NCBI GenBank assembly: GCA_034769895.1
Contig: CM068367.1
Location: 1,312,387,046 to 1,312,451,045 of the forward strand
Length of the DNA: 64,000 bases
Direction: 5' to 3'
Origin: Magicicada septendecula
Lineage: Eukaryota > Arthropoda > Insecta > Hemiptera > Cicadidae
Notes under the pieces: model-generated
Told to the model about the DNA's origin: nothing
Database searches by the model: none
Seen by the model: the letters and a program-made list of their open reading frames with translations, nothing else
Position numbers and translations under genes: made by a program
Shown here: positions 21,531 to 32,312 of the stretch, piece by piece
How positions within the stretch are numbered: position 1 is the first letter of the stretch
Layout of the letters: each line of letters begins with the position of its first letter

Positions 21531-24098
21531 GAGATATTTTATGCCGAAGCATAAAAAATCTCATTGACACATTCATACTTGCTAAAGGGATCAGCCAGGA
21601 TATGTCGCCACAACCCCCTGTATGGTTTACAAAAAAAAATCTAACTCACCCTTGGTTCGGTGACTGTGACCGCACCTGAATGACAATACTGGACTTCTCT
21701 ATCGAGATCCCAACACCATAGCGTCAGACAGATACTTAACGCCCCTGCTCTGACGCGCTGGCCAGCTCAGGTCCGCCGCCACAGCATCACCAAACACTGA
21801 AACAACAAATCAAATATCAACTAGTGGCCTTCTATAACACCATATCCCCAATTGATCTGTTTCCCCTTAGCGGTGCTGGTTTGCGTTAAGAAGCACTGGT
21901 TTTGTTTTTTCACTTACTTCTAACATAGATCAGAATACCTAACAACACAATATAACATAAGAAAACATAGTACATTCATAATTCACATTGTTATTATTAT
22001 CTTAAAATAAACAATTTTATTTTAAAAATCTACACAGTTTACATCATTAAATTTGCATATAAAATCATAAAATTACCTTTTAATCTCAATTGACTTTTAT
22101 AATTCTCTTTCCAAAAAAAAATTATTATATATACATATATATTTTTTTTTCATAACATTGCAATTATTATTCCATTTCATTCATTTGGGTGATTCTACGT
22201 TATTCATTGTAATTCACTTTATCAACTTGGCATTTACTCATAACCTTACCCCTTTTATTACTCTAACGCTCCCTTACAAAATCTTTAACTAGTATGACAC
22301 CCCTCTCTACCAAAAAATCTACTAACCCTTCTCTACCTCTAACTACTTACTACTTTAACTCAAATCGCCACCTTCTCTCGATATAATAAAAAAAAATACT
22401 CTCTAACCCTTTGTACTTAGGATACGTGTTCCCCCCCAAAACTCATTTCCCTTATCTGGCCCCTGGATTCTACCTAAGGCGGCCCCGTCCCCACTAAATC
22501 GATCCCATCCCGTCCCAACTTATCATTATGTTCCGGACTCCCACATTACACTACCCCCTACTACAAAATTGCCATCCCCAAAATCTCAATCTCATTACCT
22601 TACTACAACTACAACAAAATAACATCATTAATTATAAACATCAATATATCACTCAAAACTCTACATATATTCTCCATTTCTACTGTGTCTCTACTTATAC
22701 TCAAATTCTCTATTACTTGTATTTCATCTCTTCTTCTCTTTAATACCCCAAAAATATTCAACTTGGACTGACTCAAACATTTTACTCAAACAATTACTAT
22801 CACCCAACTTCTATCTTTGACAACCCATTGAAAATTTTAACTATCACAAATTTATTTCATTTTTATTTAAAACCTATAAACACGTTGAAAACTTATTCTA
22901 ACATTATTATATTTTATAATCCTTATTCCTAACATACTACATGCAATTAACACAATAAGACATAATAAACACAATATAGGAAGTATCTAGTGCATCTATT
23001 TTTCAAATCAAAACAAAATTATTTAGTAGCGAGTCATCATTATTAAAATACAACAAATTTTTTAATTCGTTACCCCCCTGGATAACCTCCCTGCCACACA
23101 CACTATGACCCCCCCTGGACTGTGGCGTCCAGTTGCGTCCACAAGGACTGAAGTTTTGGAGGAATTTGACATCTCCGTGTCCTTGCTTCTGCGTTACATT
23201 TGAAAGGTTTAGATATCAACATATCTTTGTTCTATAGTTATGCGCCCTTAATGCGGGTCTACCACCTGGCTTTGCTGTTCCTCCTCGAACAGAGTGGCAG
23301 CCGCTGTTCCATAGTTCCGGGACTTCCCCTAGTTTCACCCCCCATTAATTTCTAATATAGACCAATTTCAAGCCAGCTATGGTCAAGGGACTTGATATGA
23401 CCATAGCTGGCCGCTAGCCAAATCCACGATTAGTGCTGGTAAGGCAGTAATCGCCCGAAAAGTCGGGGAAATCATCTCTTCCTTCAGGCATGTATTCATC
23501 ATCATTAATTTGCACGGCACGGCAATTTATCAAGTTACACTATAAAATTGTACAAAAGGTGTGCCGTGCATTTTCGCCATGTTGGCCTCCGATGGAGGTA
23601 ACACTCTCTGTTACCCCCAACACTTTCCGCTATCTACTGGGGCACATGCCACCCTAGCAACAGCAACTTAATAACTAATTAATTAAAATGATAACTAAAC
23701 TTTCTACACTTGCAGTTCCACACTCCATTGTTCTATCACTTCTTTAAGCACCAATCTACCCCCCAAAAGAATCCCCACTTGTATTGACAACAAGAATTTT
23801 ATTACACATCGTTTCAAAATGTTCCCATACTCACTGATACTAAAACTTGACAATTATATTTGGTCACTTAATTCTAAAATTTATTTAAATTTAAAATTAT
23901 AAACATCCAAATTTTTTTTTTTTTTTTTTTCAAAAAAAATTCCTATTTACATTGAAGGCTGACTCTATCTTAACTTTCACCATATCTAGGAAGATCGCAG
24001 TCGCCTGAAATGGGGGTGTTTTGCGATGAAGTATATAAAAATTCCAGACCAGATCTACTTTGTGCAGTTACTTCCCCTTTACACCCAACTGTGCTACC
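21531..24098 (-). other. Element C 3' non-coding region with repeats and hairpins
   Basis: About 2.6 kb with no credible ORF; the short open frame at 22528-22743 on the plus strand has low-complexity composition. It holds a T run (23912-23930), a 13-bp perfect stem with 12-nt loop (23373-23410), a 10-bp inverted repeat (23511-23520 with 23561-23570) and degenerate copies of a TGGTAAG-x-CRGT-x-RCCGCC-CGAA-like motif. An env gene could have been here, but nothing like a signal peptide or fusion peptide is seen. Confidence 0.6.
23373..23410. repeat. Perfect hairpin, 13-bp stem
   Basis: CCAGCTATGGTCA (23373-23385) and its exact reverse complement (23398-23410) flank a 12-nt loop. It lies in the 3' non-coding part of element C. 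Confidence 0.85.
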
Positions 24099-24540
24099 TT
24101 ATCTCTCATCTCCACTAACCCGTCGTCTGTTCTGGAATTCATTATACTTCTCCGCAAAACTCTTCGTTTCGGGTGTAAGCAAAACTATTGTCAATGGCTC
24201 AACTTGAATCTTGCCATTGACACTAAAAATATTTAAGTTTGTATGCACTGCCCTGTATTTAGGTGCAGCCTCCATTATGTACAACACTCTAAGGCAGTGC
24301 AGGCACGTGACAGGTACACCGAGACCGCTGCACCTGGAGTGTATTAAAAAATTAATTCGTGTCACGTACCTGTTGGGGTCCCCCTCCCCGTTCAAATGTG
24401 TAGTTAAATTTTCTACTTTATACCAATTTTGGTGGAGCCGGACCATCGTTGTTTTCACCGCCCGAAGGAAGATCCGCCAACCGCAATTCCACGGCCAGGA
24501 CTGGTAAGATCGTGACCGCCCGAAAATGGGGGAGGATCCC
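23431..24540 (-). repeat. Dispersed degenerate motif repeats in element C
   Basis: Similar 30-40 bp motifs occur at 23431-23472, 23983-24017, 24436-24475 and 24494-24540, with a weaker one near 21656-21690. On the plus strand all have the order (C)TGGTAAG - G/A-Y - TGACCGCC-CGAAA - GGGG. Spacing is irregular. Function unknown. Confidence 0.5.
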
Positions 24541-24584
24541 TTCTGTAAACATACAACAATATTTGAAATCTTATTTATAAACAT
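24099..24584 (-). CDS. Unrecognised 161-codon ORF after the element C integrase
   Basis: It starts 10 nt after the integrase stop, the place where some gypsy-like elements carry a third ORF. The protein is basic and has scattered Cys and Trp residues, with a stretch VNGKIQVEPLTIVLLTPETK near the C-terminus. No signal peptide, transmembrane segment or known motif is visible. Because part of it overlaps the CCGCCCGAA repeat motifs, it may be a chance open frame in non-coding sequence. Confidence 0.2.
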   Translation of the reverse strand: MFINKISNIVVCLQKGSSPIFGRSRSYQSWPWNCGWRIFLRAVKTTMVRLHQNWYKVENLTTHLNGEGDPNRYVTRINFLIHSRCSGLGVPVTCLHCLRVLYIMEAAPKYRAVHTNLNIFSVNGKIQVEPLTIVLLTPETKSFAEKYNEFQNRRRVSGDER

Positions 24585-24594
24585 ATAAACATAA

Positions 24595-25539
24595 TTAAAG
24601 TGACCGATATAATTTTAAATTCGTCGCATTTTGAGTACCTACTATTTCCTGCATTGCTGGGTTCCTCAGCACATACGCACTCTGCATTTTTATTTCTACA
24701 ATTTCATAGGGTCCTTCATACAACAAGAAGAACTTCTTTATTTCTCTATCTTGAGCACTGGACAAATCATGCCTTTTTACTAACACTAATTGACCTACCT
24801 CATACTTGGTCCATTTACCCTTGGCATCATGTTTCTGTTTTCTTCGCTCTCCTCTCGTGATTAAGTTCTCGTTTGCCAATCTAATTTTCATGTTCCTGTC
24901 CAAAACCTGACCTTCTGGTGGGTATTCGAAAAGTTGTTCCAATATCCTGGGCGGCCTTGTTCCCCTGATCAACTCATGCGGCGTAAATCCCGTGGACTCA
25001 TGGGTGGTACAATTCAGCCACTCCTCTACTTTCTTCACGTAGGATGGCCATTCTGTGTGTTTGGCGTGACAGTACGCCCGAAATATCCTGCCAATCTCTC
25101 TCATCACCCGTTGTGCTTGGTTCGACTGAGGATGATATACTGCCGTATGCTTGGGTATGATACCTTCCCATCCAAGCGTCTGCCGCCACCTGCCGCTTAT
25201 AAATTGTGGACCGTGGTCAGATAATATAATTTTCGGTTTTCCAACATTAAGCATGTAGTCTTTTATTATTTTCTCACTGAGTACTTTACTCGTCGCTCTC
25301 TTAATGCTATATAACTTTACAAATTTTTAAAAGGTGTCTAGAACTATAAATACATATAACACACCCCCTCTACCTCTGGGTAATGGTCCATATAAATCTA
25401 CTGCAACTAAATCAAACGGTTTCTCTACTTTTATGTAATTCATCTCTCCTTCTACTTTATAATTCACTACTTTCGATTTTTGACATAAATCACACACTCT
25501 CAACACTTTTCTAACTCTCTTCTCCATATTCTTAAATAT
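24595..25539 (-). pseudogene. Ty3/gypsy-type integrase, 5'-truncated, with internal stop
   Basis: The minus strand encodes the zinc-binding end (VCDLCQKSK, the CC pair of HHCC), then the catalytic core: first Asp in VAVDLYGPLP and second Asp in LSDHGPQFIS. Where the catalytic Glu is expected (HPQSN-x2-E-RVMRE), this copy has QAQRVMREI, i.e. Gln. Then come a THESTGFTPHELI block and a C-terminal domain ending VLVKRHDLSS...YEGPYEIVEI...LKLYRSL. A TAA stop interrupts the core at 25327-25329. The HH pair and everything upstream are missing because array B begins at 25540, and the frame is open right up to the junction (IFKNMEKR). An intact protein would insert retroelement cDNA, but this copy cannot work. 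Confidence 0.9.
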
Positions 25540-28500
25540 TATAACACTAAATTACCGTGTGTGTGTTTCGTGGTTGAATCTGCCACACGTTGGATGCGTC
25601 AATTTATAACACTCTCCTATTGGGGGTTCTTATTTAAAATTATTATGTTTATTATTATAATCGAATTTACGTTACGTTTAAATTAACTTGAAACAAAATA
25701 AAAGAGTGGTTGTTGTTTAAAGTTTAAATTCGTGGTTAAAATATTAAAAGTCTCATTAAAACAAAATTCATCTATGGGTGAAGTGTTCCTTTGAGATAAC
25801 TCAATGTTGAGAATGGTTATTTCTACTTGAAGGTGACTAATGTAGTAAAGTATTTTACCATACAACATTCAAGTTACTCACAGTGTTTACAATGGTTTAA
25901 ATACTCTTGTTTTTTAAAGAATTCCCTTGTATTAAATAAAAATAATGAAGTTGATTATATTTAAATGTTAGATTAACTTAAGTTAAAATATGAAGTATAG
26001 CAGTTGATTGCTTGATAATAGTTCTCGTCTGGTTGAAACTAGTAGTAGAAACTTCTTCTGATTACAGGTAGTCTGAGTAAGTCAAGTCCCGTAAAGTCTG
26101 GACAATATTATAAACAAACATATACTTTCACGTACCTGATTGCGTTTACTTGAAGTTCACTAAACTGTCAACTCAGCTTACATTCATCAACTCCCTTTGG
26201 TTGCAAGGTTATGTCACCTTGTTTATTAAATTAGTGGGCGCCACACGGATTTATTTAGGGAAAATCCCGTGTAAAACCCATACATAAAAATTAATAGATG
26301 AAAAGAAAATTTAAAATAGTTGAATACCACTTTTTGGCAATGCTATTCCAATATGTCAAACACAACAGAAGGTTGTTTAAGTTTATTAAAAGAAAATATT
26401 TAATTATTCAAAAAAATAATAAAATAAATCAAATCAGGTGATTCTGTTAATAATGGGTTTATTTGCACCCTTATAGTGAATTCAAAAAATACACATAATG
26501 TAAACATACAAAGTTGTACAATGAAAAGTTAATTATTATATGCCTCATTCGGCTTGCTCAGAACATGAATTATGAATCTGGTTAAGTCCAGATACTATTT
26601 ATTTTTAATATAAAATTATTACAATTATTAATATTAGTATTATTGTTATTTTTATTATTATTATTATCTCAGTTGTGAATTCTTTGAGACACGAAAGAAA
26701 ACAATTATGCCTACACAGTATCCAATGATACAATTGATCAACAAAGTTTGAAGTTACTTTTACCAAGTAATTAAAAAAAACGATCTATTGGAAGATCGTG
26801 CGTTTCATCAACGCTTGCTTTTTTAATGACAATATTATTCAATTGAGAGCCCTTACAACTAACATATAGCTTACTTACTAATAACAAATTTGAATAATAA
26901 ATCGAAACGTGGTGTAATCTTAAATACTGTTTTTGTGTTTTGCGTCAGTACAGGTTATGGTAGCAAAAATACAAGTTATTGCACTCAGATCAAGATTAAT
27001 AATAATTGCACTTTTACCTTCAGAGTTTTAATTATTTTAATTAAAACCTTTTATCACTTAAGTAATCGGATTATAGTGATTACTTTATTTCGGCACTAAT
27101 TCGCACAAGAACAGAATAATGCGATCCTCTTCTGATTAAAATGGATCGTGAATAATGACAATAAATTATTTTCTGTTCGTCATTCCCGCACAAAATTAAA
27201 ATAAACTGCACTTGAACACTGTTGTTGGTTGATGATGAACTTGAAGTAAAGTTTCTCGTTGTTAACTATTGGTTCCGGAGTACAAGGTAGCTGACGCTAT
27301 GTGTTATAAGAAAAACGTAGCGGAGACGAGCGTACGTCTGTTCTGCTTGTTAGTTAGTAAAGGTCTCTGTCAAAATTCGCTGGTTTGTCTTTATATACCC
27401 CTCTTTTGGATTGGGCTTAGGTAAAATTATCATTTTATAACTAATTTTCCTATTGGTCCAGACAGGTGAGACGAGGATGACGTATCACTTTTTGGCGGTT
27501 GGTAACGGTTTTTCTAACTGTCAAATGTTGAGATGATTGACAGGTCGCTTCTGTTGTCATTGTTATTATTATTTGTACTCAGATTCCTGATGTACATTTA
27601 TACAATGATGCTAACAGTTGTAATACGCTTAATACCGTCACGATTGAGTTGATATTATTATCAAATTAAAGATTGTTTTGTTTCCTTTAAATTGATATCA
27701 CTCGATCTCGAATTACCTTCACTTTAACCGACATTGTTAGAAAATCAATGTTCGGGTACACTATTCTTACTGTCGTCTGCTCTTTATGAGTCGCCGATTT
27801 TACACTTTTGGTTAACCTTTCTCGTATCCACATAACATTTTATCAATCAAATGTTTATGTGCGGACACCATTAATACTGTACTGACGTTTTTTTTTTCAC
27901 TGAACATTACTTGTACACCTTAATTCTATACATAGTAATAAAAGATCCTACTGACTATGACATTTCGTTTACCGTTAGTTTGTTTTAAGCTACTATTTAC
28001 AATTAAAATTATGGCTAAACCTATCGTCTCAATAACATTTTTCGTTATGTCAATGCATAACCATAGTTCTTGTGCATTTTATTTTGCACTGGTGATAATT
28101 AGTGATAGTCATTTTATTGACTAATGTTTGGTCTAAGTTTGTTAAGTGTATCGCCTACACTGAAATTTGGCCTTAATAATGCCTATTGGTTCTCAATTCG
28201 GTAAATTATGGAGACATCTTATTTGTATAAGATTCTCTTATATAAATAGCTCTCTTTTCTAATAGGTATATTTGATGCGGAAATACATCTTAATTCCTAC
28301 AATATAGCCATTGTTAACATTGGTTTTGGCATTCATTATCTACTGTTCATTGTCACATTTATTATCAGAAAAATGCTGATTTTGCTTTCACAGTATTTAA
28401 CTGCTCATTCGTTTATTTGTTGTTTATAAATGACATTCGGTTTACATTAACCATTTACTGAATTGACAGTTGAATTTACGTTTATTCTGTCCATTAGTTC

Positions 28501-28702
28501 GTTTTAGTCTCAGTCTAGTTGTAGTGTCAAACAGCTATTGGGTTACTGTTTCACATGGCACTTCTGCTTTATTCTTCTCTCTTGGTTTCTTCTTTCTTGT
28601 TTATTTTGACTATTCTATACCTATGTACATGGTTATTCTGTTTTTATGAAATCTGATAACATACACTTAGGTTAGGTGACATCTTGTGATGTTACGTATA
28701 CA
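25540..28702 (-). repeat. Family B LTR 1, left end of the array
   Basis: On the minus strand it starts TGTATACGTAACATC after a TTTTAAAGAGGG tract and ends TAGTGTTATA. It joins element C integrase (AATAT) rather than a PBS, as expected for the 3' LTR of an insertion. It differs from LTRs 2-5 at several sites where it agrees with LTR 6, and has private changes near 26125 and 26450. Confidence 0.82.
27390..27414 (-). promoter_or_regulatory. Family B LTR promoter: TATA box and CCAAT motif
   Basis: The minus strand reads CCAATCC...GGGGTATATAAAGAC, with TATATAAA at 27390-27397 and CCAAT at 27410-27414. Transcription would start near 27360 and run toward the LTR end, the PBS and gag of the next unit. 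The CCAAT is closer to TATA than usual. The same element is at about 34077, 40763, 47449, 54135 and 60825. Confidence 0.55.
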
Positions 28703-28714
28703 CCCTCTTTAAAA
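28703..28714 (-). other. Polypurine tract, family B
   Basis: The minus strand reads TTTTAAAGAGGG immediately before the LTR start TGTATACG. Equivalent tracts follow each LTR at 35390, 42076, 48762, 55448 and 62138. It is less G-rich than in family A. Confidence 0.5.
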
Positions 28715-29702
28715 TTGATCATTTGAAAAATTTATATTTTGTAAAATTATCAATTCATGTCAGTTTCTTAGTATACTTCAATAAAAAATTTTCTCTTGTA
28801 TTCTCTGATTTTTTTAAACTTATTATTGGTGTATTACTCTAGGTTGGCTTTTTATACAATGGTACAATTCTTAATTTACTAGTAATTTCAAGCTGCTTAC
28901 TCTCTAAATCATTTAACTATAATGGATCTTGTTTCTCAAGTTAATTATTCCCTGTTTTATTTACATTCTACTTTCTCATTACATATCTTTGCATTCGTGA
29001 TCATTTTGATGGTTATTATAATTTATACCTCACAGATTCTTTCATAATATTCCTTGATATAATAAAACAATATAATTCCCTAACTGTAGTAGAGGTTTTG
29101 GAATCAGGGTGGCTCACTATGGCTAACATCCTCTGCCGTTCCTCCCTACACATTCTCAGATCCAGAGGCATTACTCTTCTCTGTCTGAGTAAAAATAAAC
29201 ATTGCACCTGGCAATAGTTGCACTATCACAACTCAAAAAAAAAATATCACATATCATTCATATTCAATAATATAATATATTCACTATAATATACAAGGTA
29301 TCAGAGGTTTTTATTTAGATCACATTTCTATCTTTATACTTGCTAACATACTTTCTTTCTTACAGGTAATTACTTCCTTTAGACTTGGTGTTTTTTAGCT
29401 ATGCTTTTATCATCTATATAGTTACTTATTTACTAGTTAACAATTTGTTGTGGTTCATTTAAATATTTTTAAGATTATACACTGGTTTTGATGCTTATAG
29501 TACTTATGCATCCATTTGTTCTATCTAGAGTTCACAATATATTTCTGTTTTCACTATAGTCTATTAAATCTTTCTTAACGAGTTATATTCATCCTGAATT
29601 ATCAGGCTTACATTGTTTGTATACTAAATGGTTTTTTCTTTTTTTCTGATGTTCTCTGACATATTCTTATGATGTATCATATTTGATAATTGACAAACAT
29701 TG

Positions 29703-30037
29703 TTCTTTCCTTTCATTTCATTATAACAATAGTTATTCTTACAATTAATACTCTTTGTTATTTTTCTTCTCTACTCCTTCAAGTGATGGTGGTTTTCACT
29801 TATTCTGGATGATTTTATACACTATATACTATACTGTAATTACAATTTCATTTAACAATATACTAATATCTATTTCATAGACATTCTTGGGGTTTTCATG
29901 GTTTGTTTCACAAATATTAATTTTTCTTTCCTTACATTCCATAATAATGTCCTTCTTTTTATTTTACACACTTTGTTATACTGCCTCTCTACTCCTTCAA
30001 AGGTTAGTTGGGTGAACCTTTATTCTGGACGATTTTA
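29703..30037. repeat. Degenerate direct repeat 3' of the family B Gag ORF
   Basis: Two copies of about 110 bp (29703-29817 and 29928-30037) share TTCTTTCC, CTTTGTTAT, CTCTACTCCTTCAA and TTATTCTGGA-YGATTTTA in the same order. Present in every unit of the array. Confidence 0.7.
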
Positions 30038-30544
30038 ATTTAACATTTGAGTTTTATGAGAGGTGTACAATAATCATTTTATAAACATTAGGTCACATAG
30101 AATATTCATCTGGTTACATATTTTTCTCTAGGTATAGTACAGTAATTGTATTTTCTTATTAAATCATTTGATTGACCTTATCTAATATTCTATCCCCTGG
30201 GGTAATAGGTCTGGTACATTTTCCTCATTAACAAATGGTTTGGTTTACATCTTAAATCTACACACTTTTGTAACTTGATAAGGCGGATTGACTAGTTATA
30301 GCTAATCAGTCACCTTCAACATATTGTAGTTTAACCACAAATGAGTTTGTTTATAGTAGTGGTTTTTCCAATATATATATTTTACTTTTTTATAACATAA
30401 ACGTATGGGTGAGGAATGTTGCTTCCTATTGCATATTATCCCTCCTTAATATTAATCATTGCTTACTCGTCGGTATTCATGGGGTTATTTGTGCTCTTCC
30501 ACTCTATTGGGTCTATAATTGGGGTATCTGACATATGTTCCGTA

Positions 30545-32137
30545 CTAGTGGTTTTGGAGATACCTTACTATCAAGCGGTTCTTCCACTTGGCGGCTACCA
30601 GATAGTCATTGGCTCCCCGTTTCCTTGCCTTTTTCCTCTCATCATCTTTGGTATTATTGTGTTCATTGTACTCTGGGCCTGGGCTATTATTGATGTCTGG
30701 CCCTTCTTCTAATCCGGATTGACCTTTGTTCATTTCCTGGTTGGATTCTTCCATCGCTTGGTCCCTCTTTTTCCGCATTTCCCTTATTCTTTGGGCGTAC
30801 CTTTCAATAAGCTGGTCCAGTCGTTCTTGATCATTTTCCTTCTCCCTGTGAAGCTTCTTTCTTCTAGGAATATTCGCCTTAAATACCTCATTGTTTATGA
30901 CCTTCTCCGTCATAACATAGTCAATGGCATGTAACGTTGTTTTAATCGTTCCGTCATCTGGGTCATTACTTAAATGGTTTAATGATCGGTTATGCACTAA
31001 GGAATCGATTGATTTTGTTTGGTGTATTTTATTTTGTGGTACATTTAATTTAATTGGATTCTTATTTAATTTTTTACCCACGGTTTTATGGTGATTTATT
31101 TTTAATATTTTTATGAAGTCTTGTTTATACTTCTTACCATTGGTCCTTGCTCTATGACGAATAATTGGGTTGTCTACGAAGTTAATTAATCCACTCCTAG
31201 TCATTTCTAATATTTCCTTTGTAATCCTTGTTTTCTTAGAGCGTATTATTCTTTTTATCTTTGTCTCTTTCTCGCCTGTCTTCTTAATTATCTTGTTCCT
31301 TACATTTTTAATGATAGTTTCTTTATGCTGAGTGTTCTCTTCATTCCTATGGTGTGTATCCGCAGGCACCAATGCTTTCGAGTCTTCTTTATCCTCAGTT
31401 TGGTTATCAGTGTCTTTGAATTGTATACTTAATTCTTCCATGGATTCATCATTTGATAATTCTCCTATCTCTGAGTCGTCATCGTCCTTTCCTTCTTCCT
31501 TATTCTCCGGCTCTGGATTCGTTTGTTCCATGTTTTCGTCTTCGGATACCTTCCGTTCTTCTCCCCACTTCCGGTTATTCATGTCATCCATTTTTTGGCT
31601 AATTTTCATTAAGGTGGTGTTCAATTCTTTTCTAATTGCTTGGCTGTTATCGTCGATTTTAGCGTTCAGCGCGTCTATAGACTTATGAGTATCGTCAATC
31701 CTTTTATTTAGGTCCTCCTTTATCGACTCTATATTTCTATTTAACACCTCGACATTCCTTTGATTTTCTTCCCGGGATTTCTTACCATCTTCTTTTAATG
31801 TTTCCATATTTTTATTCATCGCGTCATTCAGTTTTTTATGAGATTTCTTACCGTCTTCCTTTAATTCCATCATTATCTTCATCATCGCTTCCCATCTCAT
31901 CTCTTCAGTCGGTTTGTTTGGCTGTGGGGTTTCTTCAGGCCGTCTGGGTTGGTTGTCTACTGTCACTTCTACCTCTGGTTCTACACGAGGCATTTCGTCG
32001 GTACTAGTTTCAACATTATTGATTGTAATAACTTCCATCTCGTCTGTGGGTTGCTCTTCGTATGTATCTACATCCCGTTGCATTTCTCCTACCCTACTGT
32101 CCTTATATCTTGTATCGTACTGGTGGGTGTGCGGCAT
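30545..32137 (-). CDS. Family B Gag-like coiled-coil protein, copy 1
   Basis: 530 residues, unbroken. N-terminus MPHTHQYDTRYKDSR, then an acidic, Pro/Thr-rich stretch (20-78). A RWEAMMKIMMEL motif lies at 81-92. A coiled coil with two near-repeats of KEDGKKS covers about 83-190. A Glu/Asp-rich segment (200-255) is followed by a very basic segment (275-365) with KEILEMTRSGLINF...NPII. A charged C-terminal helix (about 420-455) leads to the end, VRYLQNH. Its place behind LTR and PBS makes it the Gag ORF. No capsid homology region, CCHC knuckle or protease motif is visible. Family A Gag shares the W-x2-MM and LEM...GL...PI motifs at matching positions. All five full copies are open, which argues for recent amplification. 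Alleles here: Glu201, Gly334. Confidence 0.78.
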   Translation of the reverse strand: MPHTHQYDTRYKDSRVGEMQRDVDTYEEQPTDEMEVITINNVETSTDEMPRVEPEVEVTVDNQPRRPEETPQPNKPTEEMRWEAMMKIMMELKEDGKKSHKKLNDAMNKNMETLKEDGKKSREENQRNVEVLNRNIESIKEDLNKRIDDTHKSIDALNAKIDDNSQAIRKELNTTLMKISQKMDDMNNRKWGEERKVSEDENMEQTNPEPENKEEGKDDDDSEIGELSNDESMEELSIQFKDTDNQTEDKEDSKALVPADTHHRNEENTQHKETIIKNVRNKIIKKTGEKETKIKRIIRSKKTRITKEILEMTRSGLINFVDNPIIRHRARTNGKKYKQDFIKILKINHHKTVGKKLNKNPIKLNVPQNKIHQTKSIDSLVHNRSLNHLSNDPDDGTIKTTLHAIDYVMTEKVINNEVFKANIPRRKKLHREKENDQERLDQLIERYAQRIREMRKKRDQAMEESNQEMNKGQSGLEEGPDINNSPGPEYNEHNNTKDDERKKARKRGANDYLVAAKWKNRLIVRYLQNH

Positions 32138-32203
32138 GTTAATTTTTTCGTGTCTACCGGGCTAATATAAAATATAAAAATATATTTATTTAATATTTTT
32201 TAA

Positions 32204-32224
32204 GCCACACTAGTTGGTGCGCCA
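32204..32224 (-). other. Primer binding site-like sequence, family B
   Basis: The minus strand begins TGGCGCACCAACTAGTG, 3 nt (AAT) after the LTR end, the same spacing as in family A. It keeps the TGGCGC start of a tRNA-Lys site but diverges in the middle. Equivalent sites: 38890-38910, 45576-45596, 52262-52282 and 58948-58968. The leftmost LTR (1) has none, because it borders element C. Confidence 0.5.
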
Positions 32225-32312
32225 ATTTATAACACTAAATTACCGTGTGTGTGTTTCGTGGTTGAATCTGCCACACGTTGGATGCGTCAATTTATAACAC
32301 TCTCCTATTGGG
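32223..32312 (-). repeat. Duplicated LTR-end/PBS-like module, family B
   Basis: CAATTTATAACACT occurs at 32223 and again at 32288 (plus strand), 65 bp apart. The inner copy, inside the LTR, is preceded on the minus strand side by a TGACGC-ATCCAACGTG tRNA-Lys-like sequence. The inner copy alone is present at 25600 in LTR 1. The arrangement repeats at every unit junction and mirrors the 61-bp spacing of the first two modules in family A. Confidence 0.75.

Larger units (their letters stand above)
20308..25539 (-). mobile_element. Element C: Ty3/gypsy-type LTR retroelement, 5' half displaced by array B
   Basis: On the minus strand, from right to left: 5'-truncated integrase (25539 to 24595), a 161-codon unrecognised ORF, about 2.6 kb of non-coding structured sequence, a PPT (21521-21530) and a 1.21-kb LTR (20308-21517). 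It is inserted in family A LTR 3 and is itself split at 25539/25540 by array B. Its gag, protease, RT, RNase H and 5' LTR should be on the far side of array B. Integrase decay shows it is an old copy. Confidence 0.78.
28703..32227 (-). mobile_element. Family B internal region 1
   Basis: 3525 bp: PBS-like site, leader, Gag-like ORF (32137 to 30545), then 1.84 kb without a credible gene up to the PPT. That tail contains a degenerate duplication (29703-29817 and 29928-30037) and a 63-codon open frame (29016-29207) that I cannot identify. Confidence 0.8.

Noticed and set aside
25683-25868. 61-residue minus-strand ORF inside the B LTR, repeated at each LTR
   Set aside because: Lies in U5, has no motif, and its conservation is that of the whole unit. 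Not enough to call a gene.
26890-27099. 69-residue plus-strand ORF in the B LTR
   Set aside because: No start context, domain or independent conservation. Opposite to the element's transcription.
29016-29207. 63-residue minus-strand ORF with RRVMPLDLRMCREERQRM, in each B unit
   Set aside because: Could be a remnant of a lost ORF, but nothing recognisable. Not listed as a gene.
30416-30712. Hydrophobic 98-residue plus-strand ORF with membrane-like segments, repeated in each B unit
   Set aside because: Overlaps the Gag B C-terminus in antisense. The repetition only reflects the array period.
31332-31688. 118-residue Ser-rich plus-strand ORF and neighbours in each B unit
   Set aside because: Antisense to Gag B, with composition explained by that.
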